From Euborellia annulipes (lineage: Eukaryota > Arthropoda > Insecta > Dermaptera > Anisolabididae), in contig JAKCPI010021798.1 in NCBI GenBank assembly GCA_023213315.1, positions 1 to 64,000 on the forward strand: a stretch of DNA of 64,000 bases, in the 5' to 3' direction. Both the position numbers and the translations under genes were made by a program. Positions 53,217 through 63,932 of this stretch are shown piece after piece; position 1 is the stretch's first letter, and each line of letters opens with the position of its first letter. The notes beneath the pieces are model-generated. The model ran no database searches. It had not been told where the DNA came from and was given only the letters and a program-made list of their open reading frames with translations.

Positions 53217-53463
53217 TTCTAATTGAATCGTTTATTTCAGAAACCACCTAAGGGACAAAATTTCAAAAAATGTGTTTTTGGTGCTACTGTACAATTTAAA
53301 GGTAAATACATCTTTTAGATTATCCCAATAGCATGTTTTTGATTTGGTAAAAAAATATTTGAAGGAGACTAGACCTATACTTAAGCTGCAAAACAGTTTT
53401 CTTTAGTTTTCCGAAAGTTGAAAAAACCGCACTTAGGTGGTTTCTGAAATAAACGATTCAATT
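53217..53463. repeat. Inverted repeat that includes a splice-like exon (53241-53301)
   Basis: CTAATTGAATCGTTTATTTCAGAAACC-type left arm (53217-53251) is mirrored at 53430-53463 (TTAGGTGGTTTCTGAAATAA then ACGATTCAATTAG). The left arm looks like an acceptor (TTTATTTCAG|AAACCACC) opening a 61-nt frame KPPKGQNFKKCVFGATVQFK up to CAATTTAAAG|GTAAATAC, phase 0 to 1, which joins in frame to 53501. Because the acceptor lies inside an inverted repeat, the exon call is doubtful. Confidence 0.5.
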
Positions 53464-53500
53464 AGTAAAGTGCCTAACTCCATTTTTGTTTATTTTTCAG

Positions 53501-53652
53501 AAGAGCCAAAAAACATTTCATTGTCATTGTTGGAGCCACTATTAAATACTTTTCGTGCGGCAAATTTTCGAACTGAAAAATTTGAATTAGGCTCTTACCC
53601 AGTTCAGGGCATAAGGAGAATGATATTTCAACAGAAAAAAAAAAAAAATTAA
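53501..53652 (+). CDS. Candidate terminal exon
   Basis: Acceptor TTTTGTTTATTTTTCAG|AAGAGCC (strong tract), entered in phase 1: (E)EPKNISLSLLEPLLNTFRAA, NFRTEKFELGSYPVQGIRRM, IFQQ then poly-Lys and TAA at 53650-53652. Contains an N-glycosylation sequon (NIS). The phase matches 53241-53301 and the phase-1 series at 46.9-47.6 kb. Not recognised. Confidence 0.4.
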
Positions 53653-53659
53653 AAAAAAA

Positions 53660-54285
53660 AAAAAAAATTAAAAAACGTCGATATGTAGTATTTTCAAAAA
53701 TCTCCTAGTAAATTAAATAGAACAATTTTATTAATATACCGTGTATTTGTTAATATAAGGTGAATTGCAATTTATCTCTATTCTTGCAACTAAGTAAAAA
53801 AATAAAGGAAATTTACAAGAGAATAAATATTTTCAAATCAGCATTTAAAAAAAAATGAATAAACTATTTGTGAGTCAAATCATCTCTTCTCCTCTTGAAA
53901 GTAAAATTGATCATATTTACTTGAAATTAAATATATAGAGGATAAATAATAAAATATTGGTAGAATCCACTAAACAGTATAACGTAAAATTAAGGGACCA
54001 CTCCGCAAATATTTTTGGAGGCCCTGCCTAATAAATTTTTTTTGTAGACGTACAAACGAAAGCCTTTTTATCTAGGATAATTATCAATAGAATTCCATTT
54101 ACTTACAAATTATTTAAAAATAAAGAAAAGATTATCTAACTCATAGAAAAAAAGACTATCTAATCTATTCTCCCTGGATAAAAATAGCCTAAATTTATAA
54201 AGAAAAAAGTCCCTCCTCCTCTCCCGTGACCGAGAGACTAGAGGTGTTCACAAATGTCAATATTTGATAGTCTTGAATGGGGAGC
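53660..54285. other. No gene recognised
   Basis: A-rich sequence; AATAAAGG near 53800 could end the transcript of the 53501 exon. Confidence 0.4.
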
Positions 54286-54289
54286 GGGT

Positions 54290-54400
54290 TTGTCACAGAC
54301 AGTCCGATGAATATTTATTTATATATTATATAATATTTATTTCATTTGGATACCAAATAATAGGCTATAAATAAAGGTGCCTTGGACCTAAATCGAATTT
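54290..54400 (+). repeat. SINE fragment
   Basis: GACAGTCCGATGAATATTTA, TTTCATTTGGATACCAAATA, AAGGTGCCTTGGACC: body blocks of the family at 13400-13470. Confidence 0.55.
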
Positions 54401-54654
54401 AAATACAGTAGATACAGTAGATATTATACAATTTAGATACAGTAATCCTGAAAATTCGTATGGTCACCGGGTGGCCTGTTTGATACGAATTATCGGAATT
54501 ACTGTACTAAATATCGGGAGAAAAAAAAAATTTTCTGGAGACCGGCAAATTTGTATTTGAATTAGCTGGAAATACTAATAATCGGGATACGAAATATGAG
54601 GATTCCTCTGGATTGAGTATCGTCTTAAGTCTCTACGGCCTGGGACATGACATG

Positions 54655-55090
54655 AAGGTTTTGAATAAAATCGCCCAAAAAGTACTAGTACTTTATTGAT
54701 GTAATTTTCAGTTTTTTTCGATTTTCTCAAAATTAGCTTCAACGATTTTGTTTAAAATTCAAAAATCAATTATTTTTTAGATGCTCTTTCAAATGTATAT
54801 TCTCATTTTGCCAATGAAATCTTCTGAAGACCACTTTACTCTTGTACTTCATATGAAAGATAGGAGAAATGGTTGCTATGGTAACGAAATATAAATATTT
54901 TCCCATAATTATAAATTTTACATACATCTCTCGAACGCGTACGTACCGTACTGTCGGAAACTAAATATATCTCGACCCAAAAAATCTGGTGTGACAAGCA
55001 AAGAACACAACTTTTGATTACCGAAGGTAAGAGAAACTTGTGTGCTGTGCGACCAGTCACACCAGATTTTTTATATTTATTGTGTCGATG
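54655..55090 (+). repeat. FB-1 copy, right half
   Basis: AAAAAGTACTAGTACTTTAT, ATTTTTTAGATGCTCTTTCA, GGTTGCTATGGTAACGAAAT, then the terminal hairpin AATCTGGTGTGACAAGC...GGTAAGAGAAACTTGTGTGC...CAGTCACACCAGATTTTTT. The internal minus-strand frame (54836-55060) is partly kept. Confidence 0.85.
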
Positions 55091-55099
55091 ACTACCGGA

Positions 55100-55915
55100 G
55101 TACGTTCCACCCGCTTATTTCTACATGACACTAATCGACGTTTTTTCAGACAAAAATTGTATGTATTTTTTTAATTTGACAAAATATTTATTAAATCATT
55201 AAGTCTGGCGGGGTCGCTTCGTATTACGGGGTTTGTGGGGCGTCACAATCCTGTTAACAATCAGAATTTAATCCTATCAAAGGATCCTAACCACTCTTAA
55301 GCATATAAACAAAAACAAAAAGTGTAAATTTATGTGAATTATTACATACCTGACTGGTTGGTTCACCATAGCTACTACTCGACTAGAATTACTCCGGAAG
55401 TTTATTTACACACACATATAGACAACAAAACACATACTCAATTAGAGAGACAAAGAGGGAATCAGCAGTTATCCTCCAGGATGGAACGAGCACAAGGGTC
55501 ATTTGCCGACGTCTGCATATGTCTATTTATTGGTGGGGAGAATGGAATACGAGGTTGTCTATCTCTCGGTGTGCCAAATAAACGAAAAAATTAACTCCGT
55601 AACGTTGACGGTCGCACGACCAACTGAGGACGGAGAAAGAAAAGAGTCCCGTGAAAAGTAGCTCAAGAGGGAGGGCAATGCGAGTATTCCTGCTTAGGCT
55701 AGGCCTCCCACCATTTACAAGTGGGGAGGGATTACAATTTGCGATATCTGAAAATATGCAAACTATTAAAGTCTCCAAGAGAAAGGAGATCACTCTAGTT
55801 TTGAAGATGTCGATGAATGATTGAAAATGTCAAACCTTTTTCCCTCCTACTTGACCTCAAATAATAAACGAAATATTTCCTTATTACAAACAACATTTGG
55901 AAATTCCAGTCGATA
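55100..55915. other. No gene recognised; moderately GC-rich patches
   Basis: 55200-55250 and 55440-55720 are less AT-rich than average, with open frames on both strands (55334-55594 plus, 55527-55793 minus), but I see no flanking splice sites or family motif. Confidence 0.35.
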
Positions 55916-55917
55916 TG

Positions 55918-56040
55918 GGCCATGGCATAATGATAGAGTTACTGTCTCTTGAGCTTTGAGTCAGGAGTTCACGTACCGTTTGATGCGACAAAAATTGATT
56001 TGAAGGCCACCGATGCCGAAAAAAACGTTAAATAAAAAGA
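55918..56040 (+). repeat. SINE
   Basis: ATGGCATAATGATAGAGTTACT (A-box-like region), GTCAGGAGTTCACGTACC (B-box remnant), tail GGCCACCGATGCCGAAAAA then AATAAAAAG. Confidence 0.6.
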
Positions 56041-56625
56041 AAAATTTGGTGTGACTGGTCGCACTATATTTTTTGTGTCGACATATATTTAGTTTCCACC
56101 GAAATACATGTATTAAAATTCAAGATGTAATAAAATTTATAAACATGGGAAAATATTTATATTTTGTTACTATGGCAACCATTTTTCCTATCTTTTCTAT
56201 GAAGTACAAGAGTAAAGTGTGTTTCAAAGAATTTTGAGAGCAAAATGAGAATATACTGGTACATTTGAAGGAGCATCTAAAAAATAATTGATTTTTGAAT
56301 TTTAATCAAAATCGTTGGAGCGCATTTTGAGAAAATCGAAAAAAACTGAAAAAGTACATTAGTAAAGTACTAGTACTTATTGGCCGATTTTGTTTAAAAG
56401 CTTATTTATACGCTTCAGGCGGATATCTAACTTAAATATAAAATTTCAGCCTCATAGCTCAATTCCTTCATGCTTGAAATTGAACACAGACACATGGACA
56501 CGCAGACACACAGACGGACCATGTCCAAAAACCACTTTTTTGGATTCAGGGTACCTCAAAACGTGTATATCCATCAAAATCTCGACGTCGAATTTTTGAC
56601 ATGAATCCAATACTTTCTCTCTCTA
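56040..56625 (-). mobile_element. FB-1 copy, near-complete, hairpin shortened
   Basis: AAATTTGGTGTGACTGGTCG...TTTTTGTGTCGACATATATT, TAGCATCTAAAAAATAATTG-type block, AAAGTACTAGTACTTATTGG, ACACGCAGACACACAGACGG, CATCAAAATCTCGACGTCGA, ending TTTCTCTCTCTA. The internal frame is shifted here. Confidence 0.85.
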
Positions 56626-56630
56626 TATCT

Positions 56631-57105
56631 GAATCCAAAAAAGTGGTTTTCGCAACATGGTCTGTCTGTGTGTCTGTCAACAAAATATCTCAAGAACGGA
56701 AAGAGCTAGGAGTTTGAAATTCTATATTTAAGTTTGGCAACCCCCGGGGACGTGATACGAAGCTTTTGAACAAAATTAGCAAAAGAGTAGTAGTTCTTTA
56801 CTGATGTAATTTTTCAGTTTTTCTAGTTTTTCTCAAAATTCGCTACAACGATTTTTTTTAAAATTGATAAATCAACTATTTTTTAGATGCTCTTTAAAAT
56901 GTATATTCTCATTTTGCCATTGAAATCTTTTGAAGACCACTTTACTCATGTACTCCATAGGATACTTATAAATTTTACATCTTGAATTCAAATGTTCCGT
57001 ACTGTCGGGAACTAAATATATGTCGACACAAAAAATCTGGTGTGACAAGCACAGTGCACAACTTTCTCTTGCCGAAGGTAAGAGAAATTTGTGTGCTGTG
57101 CGACC
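56631..57105 (+). mobile_element. FB-1 copy, opposite orientation to its neighbour
   Basis: GAATCCAAAAAAGTGGTTTT starts directly where the previous copy ends; continues through TCTGTCTGTGTGTCTGTC, ATTTTTTAGATGCTCTTTAA, and the hairpin GGTGTGACAAGCACAGTGCA...GGTAAGAGAAATTTGTGTGC. Together with 56040-56625 it makes a 1.07-kb foldback. Confidence 0.85.
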
Positions 57106-57139
57106 ATTTCATTGAAACCGTCTTATAGAAATTTTTTTT

Positions 57140-57345
57140 TTCTTTTTGATATCAGACGTTTCGGTGTCTAAGCGACAACTATACTCTTGTTCTACTGATG
57201 GTATATGCCTAGCCACAAAAATGTAGACGATAGATATAAAATAATCAAGAACGAGTTGCAGAAGCTGAGACTGGCAAACAAATTTTTTTCTTTAAATATT
57301 TTATTGGGCCAACGTTTCGGTCTCGATAAAAGCCAACTTCAGGGC
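57140..57345 (-). repeat. Two tandem solo GTTTCGG ends
   Basis: CAGACGTTTCGGTGTCTAAG at 57154 and CCAACGTTTCGGTCTCGATA...CAACTTCAGG at 57311. The second keeps CTGAAGTTGGC...ACCGAAACGTTGG on the minus strand. Same orientation, about 157 bp apart, unlike the inverted pairs elsewhere. Confidence 0.45.
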
Positions 57346-57419
57346 GCAATAAGTGTCAAGGAAATATATATATATACATGTATTTGCTTTAGGCAGCTGA
57401 TGAGCATCAGTAAAAAATA

Positions 57420-58513
57420 ATTAGCTGTTTTTTTTTCAAATCGAAACTAAAACTTCATTAATAAATATTTTTTATGCGTTTCATTATCCTTAATATAGCC
57501 TCCAGTTTATACGCTTAATATTTATTTAATTATTTAAGAAATTTCATTACAGAAATATTCCATTTCTCACTGATTGTTAATTTCGTGTTAAATAAATAAA
57601 TATGTTTGGAATTTAATAAACTTACTTAATGAAGAGATTTGAAGGATTTTTCTAGCGAATTAGGGATTTTCCCAATAGAGTTGAAAAGTAAAAGTCATGT
57701 CTGGATAAATTTATGTATATAGGACTGAGATATGTGAATACCCGATTATTATTTACAAAGTTTTGATATTTGTTAAGACGAATGCAATAATTTAGCTTCG
57801 TTATTGTTTATTTAATTAAAAAATAAAATATTAGACTAATATAAGAAAAAAAACTCTTTCATCATTAAAAGATTTCGAAAAAGTCCGAAAAATAAATAAA
57901 AGAACTTTTCTCTTAACTAATATGTGCCACTTATATAATTATACTGAGGCGGTTTTGGGTTTCTTTTATCAAGAAATATCCCAAACTTGCCCGCCAGAGG
58001 TGGGTTTTGCGATTAGTATTTGATAAAATGGAAATAATATTTTAATGAAATTATTTACTCACATTATAAAGTTGCATTCTCGTTGGTCAGGCTTGAAGAG
58101 CGATGATATTCTGCTGTGCCACTGCTGTGCCATTGCTGTGCCAACAAACTGGATTGGTAAGGCTGTTCCGGAAAGGTTCTCAGGCCAAGGGTTTATTTTT
58201 ATTGGAAAATAAGGTTTCTTTCTCGGAGAAAAAAATATGATCCATGATGAAACGTGAATTTTCTTTATCTGTTAAAGAAGAATTATTTCAAATTAAAAAA
58301 AAAGTAATTTTTTTAAATTGAAAAATGGGCGGCAGACTCTCCTCAGAATTGCAGAAAAGTTGAAAAAATAAATAATAATAAGTAATAAATAATAAATAAA
58401 GTTTTTTTTGCAACCGACTCGAATTCGAATCGTTTTCTATTTGTATTTATAATACAAATAAAAAAAACTAATTTATTAATTGATTGATTTTTTATTTTAT
58501 TTATGAAATATAG
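57420..58513. other. No gene recognised; element E fragment at 57983-58035
   Basis: AAGAAATATCCCAAACTTGC and GCCCGCCAGAGG match element E ends. A direct triplicate of GCTGTGCCA-type units occurs near 58113-58145. Otherwise AT-rich. Confidence 0.45.
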
Positions 58514-58749
58514 TTATCAAAATGCATAAATTTTCTTTTATTAGGAAATTTCGAAATCAAAATAACATTTCTTTCGAAATAGGAAAATGGAACGGAATGG
58601 GCAATAGATTCAATTATAAATTTAAAAAATATTTGCTTCCAGCCTGTGATCTAAAGACTAAAGGATCATATTGTAAACAAATAAAATGTCGAAAGACAAG
58701 GAATGTAGATTTGAACCCACTGGAATTCAGATATTATTGGATGGGATAA
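58514..58749 (+). CDS. Candidate terminal exon, Cys-containing basic C-terminus
   Basis: The AG at 58512-58513 (ATGAAATATAG|TTATCAAAATG) gives phase 1 entry; a second AG (TTTTCTTTTATTAG|GAAATTTCG, 58545) gives phase 2 entry in the same frame. The frame reads MHKFSFIRKFRNQNNISFEI, GKWNGMGNRFNYKFKKYLLP, ACDLKTKGSYCKQIKCRKTR, NVDLNPLEFRYYWMG, stop 58747-58749. It has three Cys in CDLKTKGSYCKQIKC spacing, an NIS sequon and strong basic charge. It resembles the tail of a small secreted factor, but no family is recognised. A polyA signal follows. Confidence 0.5.
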
Positions 58750-58792
58750 ATTAATTGAACCACCTTTAATATTATATATTTGCAAATATTTC

Positions 58793-58798
58793 AATAAA
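58793..58798 (+). terminator. Candidate polyadenylation signal AATAAA
   Basis: 44 bp after the stop codon of the exon 58514-58749, correctly placed for its 3' end. Confidence 0.4.
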
Positions 58799-58799
58799 A

Positions 58800-60120
58800 G
58801 TCTGTTTTTCTTTTAATGCTTATTGAAAGAAAAATAAAAGGGGCGAAGAAGGTTTAATGAGATTAAATAATGTTTTTTTTTTGCTTTAGCGGACCGGTGG
58901 AGCGACTTATCGACAAATTCATTAATGAGTTAGTCATCAGTTGATTAACTTCCAGCAAAAAAAAAAGTTTTTATTTAGGGAGGATGTGTAGTAAAATTTA
59001 CAAACTCTGCTATACAAATACAAGATATAGGCTAAAGCAATAATCTTGATTTCATATCTCTGATTATTTAATATAATTTTTCCTAAATGCTAAATGAAAA
59101 AAATCGAAGGATCTTTTTTTATTACTTGAATGTGAATGAACATCATTTGCTTCGAATATTAAAAAATTTCCATTTTAGAATATTCTCTGCTTTAGATTTG
59201 AATTCTCTATAGAATTATGGAAATATTTTATTTATTCTTATAGAAAAAATCCTTTATAAAAAATTTCAAATCAATATTAATAGAAAAGAGTTAAAATATT
59301 CGATTAGCAAAGATTTTGGTCATAATAAGTCTCGTTAATTAGTTGGCCAGGCTAAAGTAGGGAATTCACATTCCATTTTCATCCCAGTTATTCACATAAG
59401 ACTAATAAAAGATGGAGTCCTATGCCAAAACAAATTGGAAAAAAATAAATAAATACAGTATAAAGGAAAGATGGAAATTTCAAACAAGGAAAAAGTGAAA
59501 CCAAATTGTATAAAGAATCTAATAAACTAAAATTCCAAAAAAGGTAAAAAATTAGCTAAGCTCTGCTAGTCCCAAAATAAAATCATAGCAGTGGAGGGTT
59601 AAAAGAATTATGAAGATGAATAAATTTTATAATCGATTAGCGCTAAATCAAAAAAAAAAATGTATTTATAAGCAATTAAATCATCCAAATTAATTCGTTT
59701 GTGCTTAAATATGTATATCTTACTGATGTTTATACATATACAATGTATATTATACATAAATGTATTTATTATTAAAATAATTTCTATAATATTCGAACGT
59801 TTAAATATTAGTTCTTTGCTTTCAATGCATGTTTGGAAATGGCCAAACAAATGATGAAAAGGTAAATATTATTAATTATTATTTAGTCTCTGATAGTAGA
59901 TAATTTAGAAGGGTCAGAGGTCAAATTCTCTCCATTGAAAGCCAAAAGATGTGCACAAAACAAAAGATGAGAAAATTGGGAGAAGTAAAAAAGAGGAAAT
60001 TTGTGAAAAAAAAGCTCTAAACAGTAAAAAGAGAAAATTTTTGAACCAAAATTTAATAAAAAAAGATTTTTAAATTCGAGATGTCTCGAAATAAGAAAAT
60101 CAAGTGTGAAAATAAAATAT
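58800..60120. other. No gene recognised
   Basis: AT-rich; no repeat shared with the rest of the window was noticed. Confidence 0.4.
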
Positions 60121-60124
60121 TGGG

Positions 60125-60535
60125 ATAATACAATTACTAATTTTATTACTCCTCAGTTAACGTTTCGGTTCGAGTATGGGCAATCTTCACAATTTTTAAT
60201 TCTGACCACTATACATTCGTAATATCATCACCTTAGTACTAAAATTAAGCAAATCATATTTTTACAGTTATCTACTAACTTAAAATGTTCACTTACTGTT
60301 GCTATTACTGACGATACTTTAGAGTACTTTCAACAATTAGATATATGTTTGAATAGAATATTTTATCAAGTAAGTTTAAAAAAAGAAACTGAAAAAGTTG
60401 CATTATTGTACTAATAAGGTGACGATATACAGTGTGTTATTTTTATTATGCTAATACCCAACATTCACATTTCAATAATTACTTTTTTCCGATCCATCCA
60501 AGGAGCGAAATGTCAGTTGAGGAGTAATAAAATAA
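60125..60535. mobile_element. Foldback with decayed hammerhead-like motifs
   Basis: TTTTATTACTCCTCAGTTAACGTTTCGG (60142) is mirrored by GGAGCGAAATGTCAGTTGAGGAGTAATAAAA (60500-60530). The first box reads GTGAAGA on the minus strand, so the core is broken. Loop about 300 bp. Confidence 0.6.
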
Positions 60536-60814
60536 ATTAACCGCATTCTCTAAAATCTAGCTATACATCACCTCTATAATTTATATTCATACAAGGAAAT
60601 AGAAGCAGGATCAAAATAAAATTCGATTGCAAAAAGAAAGAAAAAACAAGAGATCAAAACAAATCTAATCCTGAGGAATCGAGTCTGTCATCCCAACACA
60701 ACTTTTAATACTCAAGGGAGGCCATCTTGGCTATAGTCATCGAATTTTTAAAAATTCTCTTAAACCATTAGAAAAAAAATTTTTAGACAAGACTGTATGT
60801 TTTTTGATAGTGGG

Positions 60815-61135
60815 CCAAGCGCCTCATGGCCTCCGAGAACCGAACCCAGGATCTCCAGCCTTTCCGGAGTATCGGGGCCTTTTTGGACCAAGCCACCGGA
60901 CTCTCGACCTATACGAACAAAAACTCACTTCCCCTTGTATGCAAGTTAACCGTGCATTTCACTAACAAGTACTTTTTTTATGGTCTTTTAAACCCCATCT
61001 CTATTTATTTCAAATGATTTGTAGTCAATTCAAATGAAATAAATTTTTCTCGCTTGGGACGGGAAGCGAACCCGGGACTCCGACGGGAGAAGCTAGTATC
61101 TTCTCTCTGAGCCACGGGTCACGGCCAAACTAACA
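60815..61135 (-). repeat. Two SINE-type fragments in reverse
   Basis: 60820-60905 has CCGAACCCAGGATCTCC and CTTTCCGG..., the reverse of a tRNA-like head. 61010-61130 has TCAAATGAAATAAATTTTTC, GCGAACCCGGGACTCCGACG, TTCTCTCTGAGCCACGGGTC, the reverse of the 51465-51645 type head and body. Confidence 0.65.
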
Positions 61136-61139
61136 AGTA

Positions 61140-62150
61140 AGAAATATTAAAAAAAATATTCACTTATCTGCCGCTATTTAAACCAGTAAAGGGACAGAAT
61201 TCAAATATACCTATAGTTAAAAAATATCAAGATAAGCAAGCATTTTTTTTAAATTCAGATTAAATATTATCATTAAAAAAAAAAGGAAATAGAGGAAAGA
61301 AGAAGGGTGAAAAACTTAAATTATACATTCACGAAAATATTTATTTTTTAAAATTATTTTTTCTTTTTTTTAAGGGGAATGTTATAAATATTTTTTTTTC
61401 CAAATTACAAAACAATTTTTTTTTTTCATGAGGTACTTGGATTAAGCATATTATTTTATATTAAATAAATAAATAAATTCACAAGACAATATGATGAATA
61501 GGATAAATATGACCTTCTATTTTTAATAAAAATTATATATATTTTGACTAGTATATGTAAAAAAATTAAAATAAATAAATATCTTCTTTTTTTTTAATAA
61601 TATAAATTAATAATTTGAGTAATCTCAATTTATTTATTCTTTATACAAGTTATTTATTTATTTATTATCGTTGATATTGACTGCTATATATTGGCAAGCA
61701 TGGCGCCTTGCGCGCTTGGTCCTATTATAAATAGTAAAGAATTAAGAGAAAAGAGAAATGCAATGCTTTAATAGAAGTAATGTGTTTTAACCATTTCGTT
61801 GCATTTTAATATCATTATAATGTAGATTTGTTTATTAATTGTTTTTTTTTTTTTTTTTTTTTAATAAGGTCCTTTCAACTATCAAGGCTTGTCGGTGTTT
61901 GTTTACAAAAAACAACAAAGAATGCGTTAAATTTTAATTAAACGCATTTCAGGCAGAGATGTAAATGAATAATTATGGAAATAAATGACAATGATTTTAC
62001 TTAAATAATAACTAATTTAAATAAAATATATTATTTTCGAATGGTTGTTGCAATGAAAGAAACAAAACAACACAGATATTGAAAAACAAGGAATAAATAA
62101 TATCGAAGCTATCGTCATTTGAATAATAATACTGGAAAGAGATATGTTTA
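61140..62150. other. No gene recognised
   Basis: Very AT-rich with T-runs (61375-61425, 61842-61862). Confidence 0.4.
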
Positions 62151-62154
62151 ATTC

Positions 62155-62210
62155 GTTAAGTAACGCCAAGCAGTGCTGAAAATCGGGATAGGTGCCCTCT
62201 GAGAAACAAG
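62155..62210. repeat. Short conserved repeat (partner 49680-49731)
   Basis: AATCGGGATAGGTGCCCTCTG followed by AGAAAC; on the minus strand it lies in a frame starting ATGGCTTCCGTTCAACGCTC (62229). See the partner for the alignment. Confidence 0.55.
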
Positions 62211-62234
62211 AGCGTTGAACGGAAGCCATCGTTC

Positions 62235-62891
62235 CTTAAATGGAAAAGTGATACAACTCAAAAATGATCAATTTTGAGATTTTGTGTAAAAATGAGTTCT
62301 TTTTATGTGTAGATTTATATGGGTAAGTGTCATTTCTTCTATCGCCCCCAGAATGCGCTAGTGTCGTTTGTCAATTTTGGCGTTTATGCTCTTATTTTTG
62401 GGTAAAAGAGTCATTTGTCTAACTGATGTCGAGTTAGACACAAGGTAGTACAGTTTTTTAGAAGAAATATGTGCATTGCATATCAAGGGCGTACCCAGGA
62501 TCAAATCTAGGGGGGGGATATCATAGTCGTCCAGGGGAGGGGGGAGGCAGATCATGGCCGTCCAGATTGTGACATAGCTTTTTTATATAGAGGGGAAAAG
62601 CCTTCGAATTAAAGGCATAAAAACCCTCGAGTCCTAACCAAAAATATCATCCCCCGTCGCCCTACCTAATTTTGTTTCGTTTCATCACTTTATAAACATT
62701 TAATTTTTTTTCTTGCTTCTAGGGGAGGGGGCAGCTGCCCCCTGCCCCTCGCTGGGTACGCCCATGTTGCATATAATAATATCACAATAATTTAAATATT
62801 AATATATCGCGTTTTCCATTAAGAAAATAGAAATCTTTAAACTGCTTTCCTGAAAAGAGACATTTTGAGTTGTGTCACTTTTCCATTTAAG
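62235..62891. repeat. Foldback arms around a hAT MITE
   Basis: CTTAAATGGAAAAGTGATACAAC-type arm (62235-62266) is mirrored by TTTTGAGTTGTGTCACTTTTCC...ATTTAAG (62862-62891). The hAT element 62484-62766 sits in the loop. Confidence 0.75.
62484..62766 (-). mobile_element. hAT MITE with 8-bp target duplication TTGCATAT
   Basis: CAAGGGCGTACCCAGGATCA...CGCTGGGTACGCCCATG. TTGCATAT on both sides (62476-62483, 62767-62774). Same subfamily as 13476-13764 over nearly the whole length (TTTAATTCGAAGGC, GGACTCGAGGGTTTTTA in reverse). Confidence 0.92.
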
Positions 62892-62894
62892 AAG

Positions 62895-63890
62895 CGATAT
62901 GTATCTAAATAAATAAAGTTATAATGGCCTCTGCAGTCGATATTAAAAAATAAATACATTCACTCATTTATTTCATGGTCTTTTTTTTAAACCTTCATCC
63001 GAAAAATTCCTATTTCTTTGATTTTTGAAACAAAAATTCCAATAATTTTCAAAACAGAATATAAACAACTAATCGAGAAGCTAATAAATCCGTGGCATTA
63101 TCACATAAATCATCGGTTTAAAGATTAGAAGATATAATAAGACCTTAATATTGAACAAAGAGAAAGCCCTAAATGTAATTGAGACAAAACTCGTCTTAGA
63201 GATATCATTCACATATAGAGGAACTGTCAGAAAATTAAATTGAATTAGAGACAAATGATTCTGAATAGATTACGAAAATATTTTTAAAATCTTACGAGAC
63301 TCATTGGCTGTTTTGTTTACATTATATTAAATAAAGACTAATCAGTCAAATTAAATTTATGTGAATATCACCAAATGCTCTACCATTAAAGTCAAAATAT
63401 TAAAAGATGAACAATGCAATAAAATATATTAAAGTTAAAAAAAATATTTATAAAAAAATTGATTAAATTAAAGAGTATGAACAAAATAAGAGAGCTTTTT
63501 GAGATAGAATGACGCTTACACCTGCCAAATAATTAAAAAGCAAATTTTTTAATCAAAAATTTTAACACTCGGAGGAGAATGGCTATAATTTATGTACCGT
63601 TTTAAAAAGTCCAGAATGGAAATAAAAAAAAAAAAGTAAAAAGAAATTATATTAAAAAAATAAATAAATAAATACGAAACATGCAAAAATATGTGAAATA
63701 AAATAAGACCGAGATGATTAGATTAGAAAAATATTGAATTTGTAGCCCCAGGACCCGATCCGTGAAGGGGGGGCCCGACCTTTGAAAAGGGACCCGGAGG
63801 TACCGTAAAATATAGGAAATTCAATAATCAGAATTCACATCGGCTGGCGCCTGCTTTGAGGGCAGCACACACATCACGATACAATACTGC
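62895..63890. other. AT-rich; GC-rich patch 63745-63895 upstream of a candidate exon
   Basis: No gene until the last 150 bases, where GAAGGGGGGGCCCGACC-type sequence (63766) looks MITE-derived and GGCTGGCGCCTGCTTTGAGG (63842) may be promoter or 5' UTR of the exon at 63896. Confidence 0.4.
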
Positions 63891-63895
63891 ATCGA

Positions 63896-63932
63896 ATGGT
63901 GGCGTTTATTGTTTGCGTATTTTTAATGAAAG
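63896..63932 (+). CDS. Candidate first exon with signal-peptide-like start (runs off window)
   Basis: ATGGTGGCGTTTATTGTTTG (G at +4) opens MVAFIVCVFLMK, a hydrophobic core typical of a signal peptide, ending at TAATGAAAG|GTAAGATGA, a good donor in phase 1. The upstream 100 bp is GC-richer than average. A short signal exon with a phase 1 donor is a common design of secreted-protein genes; the next exons lie beyond the window. Confidence 0.45.

Noticed and set aside
55334..55793. 86- and 88-codon frames on opposite strands
   Set aside because: No splice sites, no start context of note and no recognisable motif; the overlap of frames suggests a locally GC-richer patch.
41728..58749. Naming the small-exon gene as an FGF, VEGF/PDGF or TNF-type ligand
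   Set aside because: Basic tail, Cys and phase-1 exons are suggestive only by composition; none of the diagnostic motifs of these families could be found.
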